This document shows, in pieces, positions 1 through 8,531 of a stretch of 53,342 bases of DNA. Location of the stretch: contig REEU01000125.1 in NCBI GenBank assembly GCA_007694905.1, positions 1-53,342 on the forward strand, in the 5' to 3' direction. The first letter of the stretch is position 1. Every line of letters starts with the position of its first letter. The translations under genes and the position numbers were made by a program. The notes below the pieces were generated by a model. It worked only from the letters and a program-made list of their open reading frames with translations, ran no database searches and was not told the DNA's origin. This DNA comes from Gammaproteobacteria bacterium (lineage in GTDB: Bacteria > Pseudomonadota > Gammaproteobacteria > Pseudomonadales > Azotimanducaceae).

Positions 1-39
1 TCAACAGCTCGGGCACCCACACGAATGGCTTGATCAAAT

Positions 40-51
40 TGTTAAAGAGCA
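40..51 (-). promoter_or_regulatory. boxA antitermination element of an rRNA operon leader
   Basis: On the minus strand this reads TGCTCTTTAACA, the boxA core found in rRNA operon leaders, where NusB/S10 bind to make RNA polymerase resistant to termination. The following bases (ATTTGATCAAG, then TTCGTGTGGGTG) also resemble the gammaproteobacterial sequence between boxA and 16S rRNA. The 16S gene itself should lie just beyond the left edge of the window, on the minus strand. Confidence 0.9.
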
Positions 52-98
52 CCGCACATCCAACCCCGGCAGCTTGTGTCGCCGCCGCATGCTTGGGT

Positions 99-115
99 GG
101 GAGGCAGCGCCTCCC
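99..115 (-). other. boxB-like hairpin in rRNA leader
   Basis: A perfect inverted repeat, GGGAGGC / GCCTCCC with a 3-nt loop, lies in the rRNA leader between the promoter and boxA. This is the place of the boxB hairpin in rrn antitermination leaders. It has no following U-run, so it is not an intrinsic terminator. The hairpin is seen directly; the boxB role is inferred from position. Confidence 0.6.
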
Positions 116-131
116 GCGGTCAGGGCTGCGC

Positions 132-159
132 ATTATACATAGGGCCGAAGGGGTGACAA
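132..159 (-). promoter_or_regulatory. rRNA operon P1-type sigma70 promoter
   Basis: On the minus strand there is a -35 box TTGTCA (154-159), a 16-bp spacer and a perfect -10 box TATAAT (132-137). It is followed by a GC-rich discriminator beginning GCGC, typical of rRNA promoters that are sensitive to ppGpp and initiating NTPs. Transcription should start near position 125, run through the hairpin and boxA, and enter 16S rRNA off the left edge. The promoter lies only about 85 bp beyond the tyrS stop codon and I see no terminator between, so tyrS transcripts may read into the rRNA operon. Confidence 0.85.
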
Positions 160-244
160 GCGTTTTCTTGGCCATCGCCAGAAATGCCGTCAGAGCCCGA
201 AAATCAAGGGGTTTCGCAGCACTTCCCAAGGCACTGTACGGTGC

Positions 245-1510
245 TCATCCGGCCAGGCGGGCGAGGCCCCAGTTGCGCTTGCCGCGCCGCGCCAGCAGGT
301 AGCCGCCGGGCAAGGGCGCGATGCCGTCCACCGTAGCGTCCACGGCCACCACGCTGGCACCGTTGATGCTCACGGCGCCACTCTTGATGAGCTGCATGGC
401 CTGGGAATTGGACCGGGCCAGGTCCAGCGCCACCAGCAGGGCACCCACCTTGGCGTCCGGCGCCACCTTGGCAGACGGCAGGCCGTCCTGGGCAAGCTGG
501 TCGAGATCTGCCGCCGCGAGCTGGTCGATGGCGCCGGAGAACAGCGCCTCCGTGATCCGCTCGCTGGAAGTCACGCCGGCATCACCGTGAACCAGCCGAG
601 TCACCGCCTGCGCCAGAGTCCGCTGTGCCAGGCGCTGCTCCGGCGCCTCCACCACCGCCTGCTCGAGGGCCTCGATCTCCGCCCTCGGCAGGAAGGTGAA
701 CAGACGCAGGAAACGGCCCACGTCAGCGTCGGCCGTATTGATCCAGAACTGATAAAAGCTGTAAGGCGACGTGCGCCGCGCGTCCAGCCACACGGTGCCA
801 ATTTCGGTCTTGCCGAACTTGCTGCCGTCTGCCTTGGTGACCAGCGGCAGCGTCAGCGCGTGCACGTGCCGACCGAGCATACGCCGGACCAGATCCATGC
901 CGGCGGTGATGTTGCCCCACTGATCCGAGCCACCGATTTGCAGGCTGCAGTCGTAACGTCGTGCCAGCTGCACGTAGTCGTAGGACTGCAGCAGACTGTA
1001 GCTGAACTCGGTGTAGGAGATGCCGCTGTCCTCACGCTCGAGCCGGGCCCGGACGGCTTCTTTGCGCACCATCTCGTTGACGGAGAAATGCTTACCGATG
1101 TCGCGCAGGAACGCGATCACGTCCAGCGATCCTGTCCATTCCAGGTTGTCGACCACCAGGCCGGCAGCATTGCCGTCGAGGTCGATGAACGCGCCGACCT
1201 GCTCGCGGATCCGGCCCACCCAGCCCGCAACGATGTCCCGCTCGTTGAGCGAGCGTTCCGCGGCCTTGAAGCTCGGATCCCCGATCAGACCGGTGGCCCC
1301 ACCCACGAGGGCAATGGGACGATGACCCGCAAGCTGAAATCGGCGCAGGGCCAGCAGCGGCACTAGACTACCGATGTGCAGGCTGTCGGCAGTGGGATCA
1401 AATCCTGCATACAGAGTGCGCGGGCCCGTCGTGAGATGATCCTCCAGGGCTGCGGATTCCGACGTCTGGGCTATCAGACCGCGCCAGCGAAGCTCGGCGA
1501 GCAGGGACAT
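245..1510 (-). CDS. tyrS: tyrosyl-tRNA synthetase
   Basis: Charges tRNA-Tyr with tyrosine in the cytoplasm. It is a 421-aa class I synthetase, close to the length of E. coli TyrS. The ATP-binding signature is HIGS at residues 45-48, the tyrosine pocket motif GGSDQWGN is near 193-200, and KFGKT at 231-235 stands for KMSKS. The last 70 or so residues have an S4-type RNA-binding domain. The ATG start at 1510 has only a weak ribosome site. Gene order (tyrS next to an rRNA operon, divergent from an M23 peptidase and anmK) is the one I know from Pseudomonas. No fault is seen in the frame. Confidence 0.97.
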   Translation of the reverse strand: MSLLAELRWRGLIAQTSESAALEDHLTTGPRTLYAGFDPTADSLHIGSLVPLLALRRFQLAGHRPIALVGGATGLIGDPSFKAAERSLNERDIVAGWVGRIREQVGAFIDLDGNAAGLVVDNLEWTGSLDVIAFLRDIGKHFSVNEMVRKEAVRARLEREDSGISYTEFSYSLLQSYDYVQLARRYDCSLQIGGSDQWGNITAGMDLVRRMLGRHVHALTLPLVTKADGSKFGKTEIGTVWLDARRTSPYSFYQFWINTADADVGRFLRLFTFLPRAEIEALEQAVVEAPEQRLAQRTLAQAVTRLVHGDAGVTSSERITEALFSGAIDQLAAADLDQLAQDGLPSAKVAPDAKVGALLVALDLARSNSQAMQLIKSGAVSINGASVVAVDATVDGIAPLPGGYLLARRGKRNWGLARLAG

Positions 1511-1607
1511 GTTCTCGGGTTCCGGTGGTTCGCGAAGGCGCCAACCATACCCAGCCGCAGACCGAAAACAAGCGCCTTGAAGGTGCTGCTTCCGGACCCC
1601 GCGTATG

Positions 1608-1634
1608 GTTATACTGGCCAGGAATTTGATCCAA
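1608..1634 (-). promoter_or_regulatory. possible tyrS promoter
   Basis: In the gap between the divergent tyrS and M23 peptidase genes the minus strand has TTGGAT (1629-1634), a short 15-bp spacer and TATAAC (1608-1613). The same bases read TATACT on the plus strand (1610-1615), so a -10 element for the rightward gene may overlap. Spacer length is below optimum and the call is tentative. Confidence 0.3.
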
Positions 1635-1693
1635 AACCAAGAAAACGCACTTAATACCCTGATTTAACTTATTTTTTAATTTTCGAGCACTCC

Positions 1694-3583
1694 TTGGAGG
1701 CCGTCATCCGCTACCCAGGGCATCACCTGCTCCTCGCCACCGGTCTGGCCTTCGCGCTGGCCATGGTGCTCTTGCTGTGGCCCCAGGGCGGCGACATTGT
1801 GGCGCTCGAGCCCGTCGTCGACAGCCCCGCCGCCCAGAATACGGATAGCGCCGGTCCGGCGGGCAGGCAACGCTCAGGCATCGCGGCCCACCTCGAGCTG
1901 AAACTGCCAGCAGCGACGCCCGAACCTGCCGCGGCACAGCGGGTCGCGGCCGCCACGCCAGCCTGGCAAACGGAGCAGGTCCGGAGCGGCGACAGCCTCG
2001 CGCGCATCTTTCAGCGCCAGGGCCTGTCTGCTGCCGACCTGCAAGCCATTGTTGGCAGTAGCGGCGAGGCGCGGCGGCTTGCCCGTATCCATCCCGGTGA
2101 CACCCTAGAGTATCGGACCGATGCCGACGGCGCCCTGCTGGCCTTGCGCTACCCGCTCAGCACCCGCGAAGCCATCGAAGTGAGCCGCGGGGACAGCACC
2201 GCGCCCTTCGTCAGCAGGCGGGTCAGTCGTGCGGCCGAATCCAAGCCGCCCGCGAAAACGGAATCGTTCGCCCCGGAACGTCTCGCTACGGCGCCTGCCA
2301 CCGACATGCCCGCTCCAGGCCCGAAACAGAACGCGTCTGCCGACCTGGAGGCAACCGCGTCCGCATCCGGCATCGCGGCCTACCTCACGCTCGCAGCACC
2401 TCAGCCGGAGCTGCTCCCGGCTACTTTGCCGGAGCCGCAGCCCGTCGCAGCGCTCCCCTGGCAGGAGGAGCGGGTCCGCTCCGGAGACAGCCTGGCCCGG
2501 ATCTTTCATCGCCGCGGGCTGCGAGCTTCGGAACTCCATGCCCTCCTCGAAAGTGGCAGCGAGGCACGCCGCCTGACACGGATTCATCCAGGCGAGACGC
2601 TCAAGTACCGCACCGACGATGATGGCCGCCTGCTCGCGGTCCGCTACGAGTTCAGCCGCCTCGAGGCCATGGAGGCGACGCGTCCGAATGCCTCCGCTGC
2701 GTTCAGCAGCCGCCTGGTGAAGCGCAGGCCGGAGATCCGGATCGCCTTCCGCGAGGGCCGCATCGACTCGTCTTTGTATCTCGCCGCGACGCGCGCCGGA
2801 CTCGAAAACTCCACCATCATGAATCTGGCGAACGTGTTCCAGTGGGACATCGACTTCGTCCACGACATTCGTCGCGGCGACAGTTTCCATGTCCTCTTTG
2901 AGGAGCACTGGATCGAAGGCGAGAAGGTTGGTAATGGTCCCATCGTCGCGGCGGAGTTCGTCAATCGGGGGCGGACCCACCGGGCGGTTCGCTACACCGC
3001 CAGCGACGGGCGCAGCGACTACTACGCCCCGGACGGCCGCAGCATGCGGCGGGCCTTCCTCCGGGCACCGGTGGAGTTCTCGCGCATCAGCTCCAATTTC
3101 AACATGCGCCGCATGCATCCGATCCACAATCGCGTGGTGCCCCACCGCGGCATCGACTACGCAGCCCCTACCGGCACACCGGTCATGGCCGCCGGAGACG
3201 GTGTGGTCACCACCGCCGCCTCCCATCATGCCAACGGCAACTACATCATCATCCGCCACGGCGAGCAGTATCAGACCAAGTACCTCCACCTGCATCGCTT
3301 CGCCCGCGGTGTGCGAAGCGGTGCCCGGGTGCGTCAGGGCCAGGTCATCGGCTACGTCGGCATGACCGGCTGGGCCACCGGCCCGCACCTGCACTACGAA
3401 TTCCTGGTGAACGGCGTGCACCAGAACCCGCGCACCGTAAACCTGCCCCAGGCCGAGCCCATCGCCGAGAGCGAGCGCCAACGTTTCCTCGACGCCACCC
3501 AGGAAGTGATCGCCTCGCTGCTCGAAAAACGCAGCGACGAGCAGCTGGCCATGTCCAGCGGCGGCAGTACCGCCGGCGAATGA
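1694..3583 (+). CDS. M23 family murein endopeptidase with duplicated OapA/LysM-like domain
   Basis: Probable peptidoglycan DD-endopeptidase that cuts cross-links in the periplasm, of the MepM/NlpD type. The 629-aa protein has an N-terminal membrane anchor (about residues 10-30), two copies of an OapA/LysM-like module (about 61-182 and 225-346, both with VRSGDSLARIF), and a C-terminal M23 domain. The zinc and catalytic residues are visible: H484 and D488 in HRGID, HLH at 532-534 and HLH at 565-567. The start is a TTG at 1694: an in-frame TAA at 1652 limits upstream choices, no ATG lies before the anchor, and GAG lies 6 nt upstream. It is followed by anmK after one base, consistent with a shared role in wall turnover. 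The duplicated module makes it longer than usual for the family. Confidence 0.88.
   Translation: MEAVIRYPGHHLLLATGLAFALAMVLLLWPQGGDIVALEPVVDSPAAQNTDSAGPAGRQRSGIAAHLELKLPAATPEPAAAQRVAAATPAWQTEQVRSGDSLARIFQRQGLSAADLQAIVGSSGEARRLARIHPGDTLEYRTDADGALLALRYPLSTREAIEVSRGDSTAPFVSRRVSRAAESKPPAKTESFAPERLATAPATDMPAPGPKQNASADLEATASASGIAAYLTLAAPQPELLPATLPEPQPVAALPWQEERVRSGDSLARIFHRRGLRASELHALLESGSEARRLTRIHPGETLKYRTDDDGRLLAVRYEFSRLEAMEATRPNASAAFSSRLVKRRPEIRIAFREGRIDSSLYLAATRAGLENSTIMNLANVFQWDIDFVHDIRRGDSFHVLFEEHWIEGEKVGNGPIVAAEFVNRGRTHRAVRYTASDGRSDYYAPDGRSMRRAFLRAPVEFSRISSNFNMRRMHPIHNRVVPHRGIDYAAPTGTPVMAAGDGVVTTAASHHANGNYIIIRHGEQYQTKYLHLHRFARGVRSGARVRQGQVIGYVGMTGWATGPHLHYEFLVNGVHQNPRTVNLPQAEPIAESERQRFLDATQEVIASLLEKRSDEQLAMSSGGSTAGE
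1874..2731 (+). repeat. in-frame tandem duplication inside the M23 peptidase gene
   Basis: Two protein segments 164 residues apart align throughout: SGIAAHLEL (residue 61) with SGIAAYLTL (225), VRSGDSLARIF (97 and 261), EARRLARIHPGDTL with EARRLTRIHPGETL, and similar serine-rich ends. The DNA copies start at about 1874 and 2366 (492 bp period). They have diverged, so the duplication is not recent. Confidence 0.85.
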
Positions 3584-3584
3584 C

Positions 3585-4700
3585 GTGACCGCTGAGGCGC
3601 TGTTCGCAGGCTGTATGTCTGGCACCAGCCTCGACGGCGTGGATGTGGTCGTTGCCGACCTGGCCTGCCGCCCTCCTCGAGTGCTGGCGGCCCGCCTGCT
3701 GCGAATTCCTGATGGCCTGCGGGCCGATCTGCTTGCCCTGTGCCATCCCGGCAGCGACGACCTTGACCGTCTCGGCCGCAGTGATGTGCAGCTCGCTGCG
3801 CTCATCGCGGACGGGTTCAATGACCTGCTTATCGACGCCGGCATCGCGCGTGAACGCGTATCGGCCCTGGGCAGCCACGGCCAGACCGTGCGCCACCGGC
3901 CCGAGCAACCGCATCCGTTCACGCTGCAGATTGGCGATCCCAACCTGATCGCGGAGCGAACCGGGGTCACCGTGGTCGCCGACTTTCGCCGCCGTGACTT
4001 GGCCGCCGGCGGTCAGGGTGCGCCCCTGGTCCCTGCATTCCATGCCGCCCAGTTCACCGCAACCCACGATCGCGCCGTAGTGAACATCGGCGGCATGGCG
4101 AACATCACCGTGCTGCCAGCGGTTCAGCCCGCTGCGGCCAGAGGCTTCGATACGGGTCCGGGCAACGTACTGCTCGATGCCTGGGCAGAACGCCATCTCG
4201 GCCAACCCTTCGATATAGACGGCGCCTGGGCGAGGCAGGCCCGGCCGGACCCCGCCCTGCTCGAGGCCCTGCTGGCAGACCCCTACTTTGCACGGCCACC
4301 GCCGAAGAGCACGGGCCGTGAATACTTCAACCTCGACTGGCTCGACACCCACATGGCGCGGCCCATTGCGCCCGCCGCCGTCCAGGCCACCCTCACCGAG
4401 CTCACCGCCCGGACCATCGCCGAAGGCATCCGCTCGGGAGCAGGGAAAGCCGTCCGGGAGGTGCTCGTGTGCGGCGGCGGACGCCGCAATGGACTACTGA
4501 TGGCTCGGCTGACCGCCGCGCTGCCTGAGATGACAGTGACCACGACAGACAGCCATGGGCTGGATGGCGATTGGGTGGAGGCGTTGGCGTTTGCGTGGTT
4601 GGCGCAACAGCGGCTGGCTTGCGCGCCGGGCAACCTGCCCCTGGTTACAGGCGCCGCCGGGCTCCGCGTCCTCGGTGCGATCTATCCAGGAGGGACCTGA
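3585..4700 (+). CDS. anmK: 1,6-anhydro-N-acetylmuramic acid kinase
   Basis: Cleaves and phosphorylates anhydro-MurNAc, released by lytic transglycosylases, to give MurNAc-6-phosphate for cell-wall recycling. The 371-aa protein has the family N-terminus MSGTSLDGVD (11-20), the glycine-rich DTGPGNVLLDAW segment mid-protein, and VCGGGRRN near the C-terminus, all part of the ASKHA-type ATP fold. The start is GTG at 3585, one base after the stop of the M23 peptidase, implying translational coupling. The gene ends directly against the convergent erpA stop codon. Length and motifs are normal for the family. Confidence 0.95.
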   Translation: MTAEALFAGCMSGTSLDGVDVVVADLACRPPRVLAARLLRIPDGLRADLLALCHPGSDDLDRLGRSDVQLAALIADGFNDLLIDAGIARERVSALGSHGQTVRHRPEQPHPFTLQIGDPNLIAERTGVTVVADFRRRDLAAGGQGAPLVPAFHAAQFTATHDRAVVNIGGMANITVLPAVQPAAARGFDTGPGNVLLDAWAERHLGQPFDIDGAWARQARPDPALLEALLADPYFARPPPKSTGREYFNLDWLDTHMARPIAPAAVQATLTELTARTIAEGIRSGAGKAVREVLVCGGGRRNGLLMARLTAALPEMTVTTTDSHGLDGDWVEALAFAWLAQQRLACAPGNLPLVTGAAGLRVLGAIYPGGT

Positions 4701-5054
4701 TCAGAGCGTGAAGGAGTTCCCGCAGCCGCAGGTGGACGAGGCGTTGGGGTTGTCCACCACGAACTGAGAGCCTGACAGGTCTTCCCGATAGTCGATGCGG
4801 GCACCGACCAGGTACTGGTAACTCATGGGATCGACGAGCACGGTGACACCGTCACGTTCCACCGCCGCATCCTCCTCCGCCTGCTCCTCGTCAAACGTGA
4901 AGCCATAGGAAAAGCCGGAGCAGCCCCCTCCGGTGACGAACACCCGCAGCTTGAGATCTGCATTGCCTTCGTCATCGAGCAGTGCGCGCACCTTGCTCGC
5001 CGCCGCATCGGTGATGGCGAGGATTTCCGGGAGTTGGGTCTGGACGATACTCAT
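4701..5054 (-). CDS. erpA: iron-sulfur cluster insertion protein ErpA
   Basis: A-type carrier that passes Fe-S clusters to apoproteins, including isoprenoid-pathway enzymes in E. coli. The 117-aa protein has the three family cysteines: C45 in [10 protein letters not shown], and C109 and C111 in TCGCGNSF near the C-terminus. Its stop codon abuts that of the convergent anmK. It is transcribed in the same direction as bactofilin and the DUF6776 gene but has its own candidate promoter (5138-5166). The order DUF6776-bactofilin-erpA is conserved in Pseudomonas. Confidence 0.95.
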   Translation of the reverse strand: MSIVQTQLPEILAITDAAASKVRALLDDEGNADLKLRVFVTGGGCSGFSYGFTFDEEQAEEDAAVERDGVTVLVDPMSYQYLVGARIDYREDLSGSQFVVDNPNASSTCGCGNSFTL

Positions 5055-5137
5055 AGCTGCACCTGCCGTCTGGAGTCACCGGTTCTCCCCGGTCGGGCCA
5101 CCGTGGCGCCCGCCGACGCTGAAGCGACCCTCCCCCG

Positions 5138-5166
5138 ATTATGCGGCCAGAACTATGATTTTCCAA
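5138..5166 (-). promoter_or_regulatory. candidate sigma70 promoter for erpA
   Basis: On the minus strand TTGGAA (5161-5166), a 17-bp spacer and CATAAT (5138-5143) lie at the 3' end of the bactofilin gene, about 85 bp before erpA. Spacing is optimal and each box differs from consensus at one or two positions. Confidence 0.5.
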
Positions 5167-5671
5167 CCGCGGCGGTCGGACTTTCAGCGGACTCGTCGTT
5201 ACCGCGATCCGCTCCCATGGGCGGTTCGCGCCCACCAATCGCCGTGGGACGCTTCGCCTGCTCCTCGCCGCTCGGCGTGTAAACCAGATTCCCGTCCACC
5301 CGGGCCCCCATCACCATCTCGATGAGGTTGTAGTACACGCTGCCTTCCACCCGGGCCTCAGCGGCGAGTTCCACGTGCTTCCCAGCGTGAATGTCGCCGA
5401 CCACGTGTCCGTTGATCACCACGTTCGGCACCCGGATTTCGCCGTTCACCGAACCTTTCGCACTCACCGTCAGTCCCGCGTCGGAATCCGAATCGGCGTG
5501 GACATTGCCGTTGATCTCGCCGTTCACGAGCAGCTGATCGAGAAAATGCACGTCGCCCTCGATCCGGGTGTTGGCAGCAATCAGGGTCGCCCCCTTGCCA
5601 AGCGCCGCGGCATCCTTGGGCGCCGTCGACTCCTTACTGACCGCGGCCTTCTTGTCACGTTCACCAAACAT
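5153..5671 (-). CDS. bactofilin (polymer-forming cytoskeletal protein)
   Basis: A small protein expected to polymerise without nucleotide into filaments or membrane-associated patches that organise cell shape or wall synthesis. From about residue 25 to 135 it has the regular short beta-helix repeats of bactofilins (RIEGDVHF, LVNGEINGNV, VNGEIRV, VINGHVVGDI), flanked by flexible tails. An ATG at 5671 (MFGERDKK) is preceded by a strong AGGAGGT six bases upstream, so I prefer it to an upstream in-frame ATG at 5695. It starts two bases after the DUF6776 stop codon, so the two are almost certainly co-translated and may work as a pair. Confidence 0.93.
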   Translation of the reverse strand: MFGERDKKAAVSKESTAPKDAAALGKGATLIAANTRIEGDVHFLDQLLVNGEINGNVHADSDSDAGLTVSAKGSVNGEIRVPNVVINGHVVGDIHAGKHVELAAEARVEGSVYYNLIEMVMGARVDGNLVYTPSGEEQAKRPTAIGGREPPMGADRGNDESAESPTAAVGKS

Positions 5672-5673
5672 TC

Positions 5674-6414
5674 TCAGACCTCCTGCATCTGCCAACTGAA
5701 GGTGCGCTCCAGCCGGAAACCGTCGGGTTCGGCTCCGCGGGCAATCACCTGGATGCCGTCGGGACGGAAGCCCTCGGGCAGTTCGATCTCTCCCACCAGA
5801 TCCTGGAAATAGCGGAAGCGAAAAGGCATCGGGTAGTGGGCGTCGCCGATGTGTTCGATTTCGAACACATCGGCAGCGCCGCCGCGTTCCCCGACCACGT
5901 GCAACTCTACGTGGCCACTGACCTCCTCACGCTGGCGGCTGATTTGTACGAGCAGCAGCCGGAAGCGTACACCGCGACCATCGATGCGCTCGAGCAGCTC
6001 GAGCCGCGCAATCTGTACGCCATCACTCGCATCGGAAGCCATGATGTTGCGGTAGAACCGGACCTCGTCCTCGAGTGCGGCGATGCGCACTGACTGCTCC
6101 TTGAGCGTCGTGCGCACGTGGTCATCGAAGCCGGTACCCACTTGCTGCCCCACGTGGGCCTCGCTGAGCGCCGCTTCGAGCCGGTCCCGCTCGGCCAGCA
6201 GGACAGCATGACGCACGCTCAGCCCATCAAGCTCGGCCGCGATCTGAACAGCGCTTGTCTCCATCTGCATTCGAGCCACACCCCACCCGAGCACAGCGGC
6301 GACCAACACTGCGATCATCGCAAGCCCCACGAGCTTGCGCTCACGATGAGGTCGATGGGGAACGACTGCCAGATCCGCCGGCGGCGGCCGGGACGTGGGC
6401 CGTAAATCGGTCAT
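5674..6414 (-). CDS. DUF6776 family membrane-anchored coiled-coil protein
   Basis: Function unknown. The 246-aa protein has a basic cytoplasmic N-terminus (HRPHRERK), one membrane helix at about residues 28-47, a coiled-coil region at about 55-115, and then a beta-rich domain that by topology should face the periplasm. I chose the ATG at 6414 because it leaves a normal type II anchor; upstream in-frame ATGs would add a cysteine- and glycine-rich stretch unlike the family. No clear Shine-Dalgarno sequence is seen. Tight coupling to bactofilin suggests that it tethers the bactofilin polymer to the membrane or wall; that is inference. Confidence 0.8.
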   Translation of the reverse strand: MTDLRPTSRPPPADLAVVPHRPHRERKLVGLAMIAVLVAAVLGWGVARMQMETSAVQIAAELDGLSVRHAVLLAERDRLEAALSEAHVGQQVGTGFDDHVRTTLKEQSVRIAALEDEVRFYRNIMASDASDGVQIARLELLERIDGRGVRFRLLLVQISRQREEVSGHVELHVVGERGGAADVFEIEHIGDAHYPMPFRFRYFQDLVGEIELPEGFRPDGIQVIARGAEPDGFRLERTFSWQMQEV

Positions 6415-6508
6415 CGGCGCAACATGGTCATGAGTCCCTGCCCGGCAGCCGGGGCACGCCGCGCCTCGGTAACCGGACCGGCCACACCCCCATGGATTCA
6501 ATGTAGCA

Positions 6509-6578
6509 CCCATGCGTCCAGAACACCGCATGGGAGGCTCTGAATGGGGTTCGCCCCGCACTGGCCTTCAGAGGCTCC
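6509..6578 (+). other. two adjacent stem-loops upstream of hemJ
   Basis: The first inverted repeat is CCCATGCG (6509-6516) with CGCATGGG (6527-6534). The second is GGAGGCTCTGAA (6533-6544) with TTCAGAGGCTCC (6567-6578), 11 of 12 paired, enclosing GGGG-TTCG-CCCC (6546-6557). Neither has a U-run. They lie between the divergent DUF6776 and hemJ genes and may be RNA structures or REP-type repeats. The structures are seen; any role is unknown. Confidence 0.6.
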
Positions 6579-6640
6579 CTATCCGTGCGAAAATCCTGGT
6601 TCCGGTGCAGAATCCCGCACCGGTCGTTCATGGAGATTGT

Positions 6641-7063
6641 GTGTTGCTCTGGCTGAAAGCTCTGCATCTCGCCTTCATGGTCTGCTGGTTCGCCGGCCTG
6701 TTCTACCTGCCGCGCCTGTTCGTCTACCACGCCATGGCCACGGAGCCTTCCGTGCGCGAACAGCTCTGTGTCATGGAGCGTCGCCTGTACCGTTTCGTAT
6801 CACCGTTCGCAGCACTCACCGTGGGCTTAGGACTCTGGCTGCTGGCCCTGAACCCTGCCTTCTACCTCAGCCAGGGCTGGATGCTGACCAAGCTTGGCCT
6901 GGTCCTTCTGCTGGTGGTCTACCATCTCTACTGCGGACATCTCCTGCGAGAACTCAGCGCCGGCCGCAGCACCCGCAGCCACCGTTACTTCCGCATATTC
7001 AACGAGCTGCCGGTCCTGATCCTCTTCCCCGTGGTCATTCTCGCCGTCGTCCGCCCATTCTGA
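6641..7063 (+). CDS. hemJ: protoporphyrinogen IX oxidase, HemJ type
   Basis: Membrane enzyme of the penultimate haem step, oxidising protoporphyrinogen IX to protoporphyrin IX in bacteria lacking HemG/HemY. The 140-aa protein has four hydrophobic helices, the family N-terminus LWLKALHLAFMVCWFAGLF with its conserved histidine, and YLPRLFVYHA. The start is GTG at 6641, with GGAGA at 6632-6636; TTG at 6644 would give the usual family N-terminus MLWLKALH and is an equally good choice. Upstream in-frame codons encode no HemJ sequence. It precedes hemL, also a haem gene, in the same direction. Confidence 0.9.
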   Translation: MLLWLKALHLAFMVCWFAGLFYLPRLFVYHAMATEPSVREQLCVMERRLYRFVSPFAALTVGLGLWLLALNPAFYLSQGWMLTKLGLVLLLVVYHLYCGHLLRELSAGRSTRSHRYFRIFNELPVLILFPVVILAVVRPF

Positions 7064-7156
7064 CTCGCACCATCTGACTCGATGGTGGATGTTCGCCGGC
7101 AGGTTCATGAGAATGGACCGCTGAACACGCCCCCAAGTTCCCCCACAGGAGCAGTC

Positions 7157-8467
7157 ATGACCGGCAAGGCCCCTTCCCGAGAGCGATCGGAATCCCTGTT
7201 CGAACGCGCCAATCAGGTCATCCCCGGCGGGGTCAATTCTCCGGTGCGTGCGTTTCGCGGCGTCGGCGGCACCCCGGTGTTCATGGCCGATGCCAGCGGC
7301 CCATACCTGTTCGATGTGGATGGCAACCGCTACATCGATTACATCGGCTCCTGGGGTCCCATGCTCCTCGGCCATGGGGATCCGGAGGTGATCGCCGCCG
7401 TGCATGCCCAGGTGGATCGTGCCCTGGGTTTCGGCGCGCCCACCGAAATCGAGATCCGCATGGCCGAGCAGATCGTGTCGATGGTGCCGTCCATCGACAT
7501 GGTGCGGATGGTGAACTCGGGCACGGAGGCCACCATGAGCGCGATCCGTCTGGCCCGCGGCAAGACCGGTCGCGACACCGTGGTCAAATTCGAAGGCTGC
7601 TATCACGGTCACGTGGACGCCCTGCTGGTGAAGGCCGGCTCCGGCGCGCTCACGCTGGGCACACCCGATTCCCCCGGAGTACCCGCCGATGTGGCCCGTC
7701 ATACCCTGAACCTGCCGTACAACGACAGCGCGGCGGTACGCGACCTGTTCGCCGCTCGCGGCGATGAAATCGCGTGCGTCATCGTCGAGCCGGTCGCGGG
7801 CAACATGAACTGCATCCCCCCCGAACCGGGCTTTCTGGAGACCCTGCGCGAATGCTGCGATGCCCATGGCTCGGTGCTGATCTTCGACGAGGTCATGACC
7901 GGCTTCCGGGTGGCGCCTGGCGGCGCCCAGGAGGTGTTCGGGGTCAGGCCTGATCTGACCACCCTGGGCAAAATCGTCGGCGGCGGCCTGCCGGTCGGGG
8001 CCTTCGGCGGGCGCCGCGATGTCATGGAGCACATCGCCCCGCTGGGACCCGTGTATCAGGCGGGAACGCTGTCGGGCAATCCGCTGGCCATGGCTGCCGG
8101 CCTCGCCATGCTCGAAGCCATCGGTCGACCCGGCTTCCACGCCGAACTCGAGGGCCGCACCGAGCGCCTGACCAGCGGTGCCCGCGCAGTGGCGGCTCGC
8201 CACGGCGTCGCGTTTACCACCAACCACGTCTGCGGCATGTTCGGATTCTTCTTCACGGCCAGCGAACGCGTCACCGGCTTCGCCGATGTCGGCGCCTGCG
8301 ATGTCGCGTTCTTCAAGCAGTTTTTCCACGGCATGCTCGAGCGCGGCGTGTACCTTGCGCCTTCCGCCTACGAAGCCGGATTCCTGTCCATCACCCACGA
8401 TGATGCGGTGATCGACGCGACCCTCGAAGCCATGGATGCCACGCTCGCTGCGCTGAAGACGCACTGA
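7157..8467 (+). CDS. hemL: glutamate-1-semialdehyde 2,1-aminomutase
   Basis: PLP enzyme of the C5 pathway that converts glutamate-1-semialdehyde to 5-aminolevulinate for haem synthesis. The 436-aa protein has the usual N-terminus [21 protein letters not shown] split by no gaps, SGTEA for phosphate binding, FDEVMTGFR, and the PLP lysine K272 in [10 protein letters not shown]. The ATG at 7157 has AGGAG five bases upstream, so the longer upstream frame is rejected. It follows hemJ by about 90 bp, so both may respond to haem demand. Length and motifs are normal. Confidence 0.96.
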   Translation: MTGKAPSRERSESLFERANQVIPGGVNSPVRAFRGVGGTPVFMADASGPYLFDVDGNRYIDYIGSWGPMLLGHGDPEVIAAVHAQVDRALGFGAPTEIEIRMAEQIVSMVPSIDMVRMVNSGTEATMSAIRLARGKTGRDTVVKFEGCYHGHVDALLVKAGSGALTLGTPDSPGVPADVARHTLNLPYNDSAAVRDLFAARGDEIACVIVEPVAGNMNCIPPEPGFLETLRECCDAHGSVLIFDEVMTGFRVAPGGAQEVFGVRPDLTTLGKIVGGGLPVGAFGGRRDVMEHIAPLGPVYQAGTLSGNPLAMAAGLAMLEAIGRPGFHAELEGRTERLTSGARAVAARHGVAFTTNHVCGMFGFFFTASERVTGFADVGACDVAFFKQFFHGMLERGVYLAPSAYEAGFLSITHDDAVIDATLEAMDATLAALKTH

Positions 8468-8531
8468 GTGGCCAGGTCGACAGGCGACCATACGGATTGA
8501 TCAGCTCTTCCCACACTTTCAGGAACCCACC

